64,000 bases of DNA from Schistocephalus solidus (lineage: Eukaryota > Platyhelminthes > Cestoda > Diphyllobothriidea > Diphyllobothriidae): positions 23,865 through 87,864 of the forward strand of contig WEDG01005252.1 of the NCBI GenBank assembly GCA_017591395.1. The letters are read 5' to 3'. The translations under genes and the position numbers were made by a program. The notes beneath the pieces are model-generated. The model was not told where the DNA came from, did no database searches, and worked only from the letters and a program-made list of their open reading frames with translations. Each line of letters begins with the position of its first letter. Positions within the stretch are counted from its first letter, which is position 1. Below are positions 60,661 through 64,000 of the stretch, piece after piece.

Positions 60661-62604
60661 CAGCACTGGTCAGTGATTGTTTTTTAAGCCAATAATTTTA
60701 ATTTCTGTCATTTCTGACGAAGGAGTTACGTGGCACACTTCGTTGTGGTCAGGCCGGAGAGTGCGCGATGACGCGACATGAGCACCTGTGCTTGGATCGT
60801 CCCAAAAAGCGGTTTTTACACGATTAGTTAGTTTGATCATTTAACGAGAGATCGGATGTTTAGAACTTCCTGACAGTTATTTTGGATGCCTACGAAGCGA
60901 TGATCTGCGCGAATGCGATTATGTGAAAAATATTAACGGCGACCCAAACTCACAGTTTGCGCAGGGGTATAAAACATGATACTTTTAAGTCATGCATACT
61001 TATTCTTGTTCAAAATACCTACTCAGATCTTACACTAAAATGGTCAAAAAATCGACCCTGGTTGTTTGTCTGGATATTCCGTTATGTCCCAAAGTGCATC
61101 TGTGGACTACATTATATGAGTGGGTGCGATTATTCGCAGTAAGGCCTGTCTAAGCAAAGGGAATGGTTTTAGGTCTCCAGAAAACACAAGCATCCTTTCA
61201 AAGTCACCATGCTATCCGGTATAGGGTAAACTATGGGCCGATTTCTGAGAAGTAGAAGCCAATAAACAACACAACATGGAGCAAACGGCAGGGCGGATGA
61301 ATGGGGTTTTAATAAATGCCCTAGTTCCTAAAATTAAATAAAAGAGGCACGGTTTGCTTGCGCATTTGCGTTTAAAACTTCATTTACACAAGCAAAGTAT
61401 ACCCGGCACTTTTACTACAAAAATGTGAAGCCTTGTTAATCAACCGTGCTGGAAATGACAGCCAAACGACCTCTCAGGTCGCGTCATGATCCTTTCCATT
61501 ACAGTTTAGCTCAATCCCTAAATACAGGACAGAGACATATGTCACTGTGCTAGAAAGAGCAGCATGTATAGGCAAGCTGTGATTGCCATTTTGCACAAGG
61601 ACGGATAAACAGATATCAATAAATGATTCAAATTATTGGGGTGATTTTAGTTGAACTTACTTGGAGATAGGTCAGTCGAAAGTAAACTATTAAAAAAAAA
61701 CAGGACGCCCACTTGGTCAAAATCCGTCTTTTCCGCGTGATTGCGGGCCCAGTAAAACTTAACAGTCACTTTTAACTCATTTTTCATAGCGTTCGTGTGA
61801 GTTTTGTTGTTTCAATACCCACCTCACCGTTCTTTCCCAAGTTTGCTTTTTGGCACTTTATTCTGTTCTTTACCTGCCTGCCTGTTTGTTTTTTTTGGTT
61901 TAAAGGTAGGTCCTGGTCAACTTGTCCGAAGCACTGTCTTGCGATAGTCCGTGATCAAAGTTTTTGCCCAGAACTGAAAAGTTTGCAAAGTCATGGCTTA
62001 GGCGAAGCGATGGCGCTACCATTCGCCAAACAGTAGGCCAATCTACCCATGGAACGTGCATCGTATCTCAGGCAGACAGTTAACGTGTGTTACATTATCG
62101 AGCATGCGTGATTCTTTTGCTCACGCATGCGGTTGATCAACCATTTGAGATTTTCCCACGAAAGGACTCTCGTGCGCAAAATGGACAATTGAGGGCCAGA
62201 ATTTTGCTGAAACGCCCTTTACTTTTTGGCATGTTATAGGCATAAATGTTCCAGAACACCGAAGGCATCAATAAATAAGGCTTTTTTCGAATAAGAAACC
62301 CGCTTGTTCGCAGGCTGCTAGTAAAGTGTTTGTTTCCCAAACCTGCGCTTCTTCTCTTCCAACTGCCCAACCTGCTTTATCAGTTGACGACGCAGATTTC
62401 TGGACATCTGCTCACAACAGAACGAATGTGAAAGTTGGTTGAGGCACAAGGAGTCAGCTTTGCAGCTTCGTTTGCCAAAATGCAAAAAAGTAGGACTTTG
62501 AGTGGCAAGAACAAACTAAAGTTTTAAAATGTCGGATCACAGATTTAAATTACGATCCTGTTCGGTAAAGCAATTTTGAGGTGGTGTGCTTAAAACTTGC
62601 ACTT
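60661..62604. other. Stretch without a recognisable gene
   Basis: AT-rich; open frames up to 79 codons without motifs. Confidence 0.4.
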
Positions 62605-62612
62605 CTGTTTGA

Positions 62613-62880
62613 ATGAGGAGGAGGAGACGGAGGAGGAGGAGGAGGAGGAGGAGGAGGAGGAGGAGAAGGAGGAGGAGGAGGAGGAGAAGGAGGAATAGAA
62701 CGAGCAAGAAGAAGAAGAAGAAGAAGAAGAAGAAGAAGAAGAAGAAGAAGAAGAAGAAGAAGAAGAAGAAGAAGAAGAAGAAGAAGAAGAAGAAGAACAT
62801 GAAGAAGAAGAAGAATAATAATAATAATAATAAGAAGATGATGATGATGATGATGAAGATGAGGATGAGGATGAGGAGGC
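62613..62880. repeat. Compound trinucleotide microsatellite
   Basis: Successive blocks of (AGG)n, (AAG)n, (AAT)n and (ATG)n/(GAT)n on the + strand. Poly-Arg, poly-Lys and poly-Phe frames are its translations. Confidence 0.97.
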
Positions 62881-62884
62881 TCAC

Positions 62885-63089
62885 ATTTAGAGGATAAATA
62901 GAAGGCAGAAGTCGTGTTTCTAAATCAAGGCTAGTTTGAACGCGAGCGGTTCTTACATTTTATTTATAAGTAGCAGGGTGATATTTATTTTGAGGAAACA
63001 CTTCAAAAAGTGAAACCATTTCTTTCAGTTTTTCAAAGTTTATATTGAAGCGGGGTTTTTATCGACTTAATGTTCAAAGGCTGCCTAAT
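62885..63089. other. Spacer without features
   Basis: Short AT-rich DNA between the microsatellite and the LTR-element remnant. Confidence 0.4.
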
Positions 63090-63760
63090 GAAGATTACTT
63101 GGATTTAGCTGGCTGGTTGAATGATGTGTACCAACAGACCAGCCTAGAATACGCCACCAATTAGCAGATACAGGCCCTTCTTTTGATTAAATCATCAATT
63201 TTGCCGAAGGACGCTGAGGTTCACATGTGTTTGCTCGCTCAGATAGATCAGTGGATCGGGTTGAAGTTCTAAGAACCAGAAGAAGAATTTGTCCGGAGCA
63301 TGAATATCAAAATGAACCTAGGATGATCGGTTGTATAAACAACCAATCTGCGAGTGTGTTTTACTGAAAAGCGAGTTAACCGAGGGAAAAATGTAGTTTG
63401 TCTCTGAAACCATAGACAGTCTGCTGGCGGTAAAGCGGATGGCAAATTGTGTCAGATTGTCCATATCGCCGGAGAAGGTGTTACAAGTGTGCTTGCATCA
63501 ATCATAAAGCGACACAATGTCACAAGAAACAGACCAGTCCTGGAAATATATGAAATGAGATTGCCTAACATGATTCACAGTTGCTTGGCTGCGAAGATAC
63601 AAAATGTCTGACCATCAACCTTGACAGCGAATCCGCCACATTTCTAATCGAAACCGCCCCAGCACTGACCATAATCAGCACAGCCATGTGGAGAGCGCTT
63701 GAGACTTTTGAACTGAAGCCCAATGTCATCTGGACACAGGCATAAAAAAGTACGCTAATG
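63090..63760 (+). pseudogene. LTR-retrotransposon gag-protease remnant
   Basis: A gag-like stretch near 63172-63271 is followed at 63479-63520 by a zinc knuckle CYKCACINHKATQC (C-X2-C-X4-H-X4-C), the nucleic-acid-binding motif of retroelement Gag. In the same frame, after two stops, 63615-63740 reads an aspartic protease start (TINLDSESATFLIETA, TIISTAMW). The active-site Asp of the usual D-T/S-G/A box is Glu here. It is probably Ty3/gypsy-like. Several stops make it a pseudogene. The RT part would lie outside the window. Confidence 0.75.
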
Positions 63761-64000
63761 CAGTTTGAGGGTGTCTTCCAGGCGAATGTCGCTTACATCC
63801 CAATCCTCTTTGTCAGGTTTTTACTTTTCACATTACAAAAATGATTCGCATGTCACCCCGACCACCCCCCGGGCTGAGTCACTTTAGTCAGTAGTTCTTG
63901 GAGATATGCTGCACTTTGAACGTCGCCGAAGATGATCCGACGAACGGATGGAGATATCGGTTAGAATTTGCACAGAATCGAACGTGAATTCTATAAATAA
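63761..64000. other. Window end, probably more of the LTR-element remnant
   Basis: No clear motif. Continuation of the decayed pol region is likely but not shown. Confidence 0.3.

Noticed and set aside
62537..62897. Poly-Phe/poly-Leu and poly-Arg/poly-Lys open frames
   Set aside because: Translations of the compound trinucleotide microsatellite.

Overview
The window is nuclear DNA from a metazoan, most likely a diphyllobothriidean tapeworm (a Spirometra, Dibothriocephalus or Schistocephalus-type flatworm). The main reason is the retroelement set: a non-LTR element with an endonuclease, a reverse transcriptase and a C-terminal zinc-finger tail that I associate with these cestodes, Penelope-like elements with GIY-YIG endonucleases, and dense tRNA-derived SINEs. 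No long bacterial-type ORFs occur. Real genes are short exons with GT-AG borders, and most long open frames are microsatellite translations or decayed transposons. The species call is inference.

Genes. (1) A + strand multi-exon gene of unknown function runs from 3284 to 17947; four exons join in phase across an 11-kb intron full of repeats. (2) Three further + strand exons (22619-22675, 22811-23032, 27892-28028) are phase-compatible with one another and may be a separate gene or a continuation of the first. (3) A - strand protein arginine methyltransferase (PRMT) gene has four exons between 45183 and 41383. They carry the S-adenosylmethionine-binding motif and both double-E-loop glutamates. 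(4) A - strand ArfGAP with dual PH domains (ADAP/centaurin-alpha) is nearly complete at 57045-55854, with one probable 28-nt intron.

Mobile and repeated DNA. 7.5-13.2 kb: SINE array, AT tracts, a SINE palindrome, a roughly 0.4-kb repeat family and a 5'-truncated antisense non-LTR copy with zinc-finger tail. 13.9-20.1 kb: Penelope-like fragments, including a head-to-head pair with a degenerate hammerhead-ribozyme-like motif. 23-26.5 kb: more SINEs, one with a 55-bp inverted flank. 36.5-41.3 kb: a longer non-LTR copy with several nonsense and frameshift lesions, lying antisense next to the PRMT exons. 43.6-44.6 kb: PRMT intron with a tRNA-like SINE, long ATG-repeat tracts and an 84-bp duplication that copies the splice donor. 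60.4 kb: another Penelope GIY-YIG fragment. 62.6-62.9 kb: a compound trinucleotide microsatellite. 63.1-63.8 kb: decayed LTR-retrotransposon gag zinc knuckle and protease.

The cellular genes suggest no operon or shared pathway. Their introns and flanks are landing ground for retroelements. The remaining AT-rich stretches gave no recognisable gene by eye, so additional small exons may be missed.
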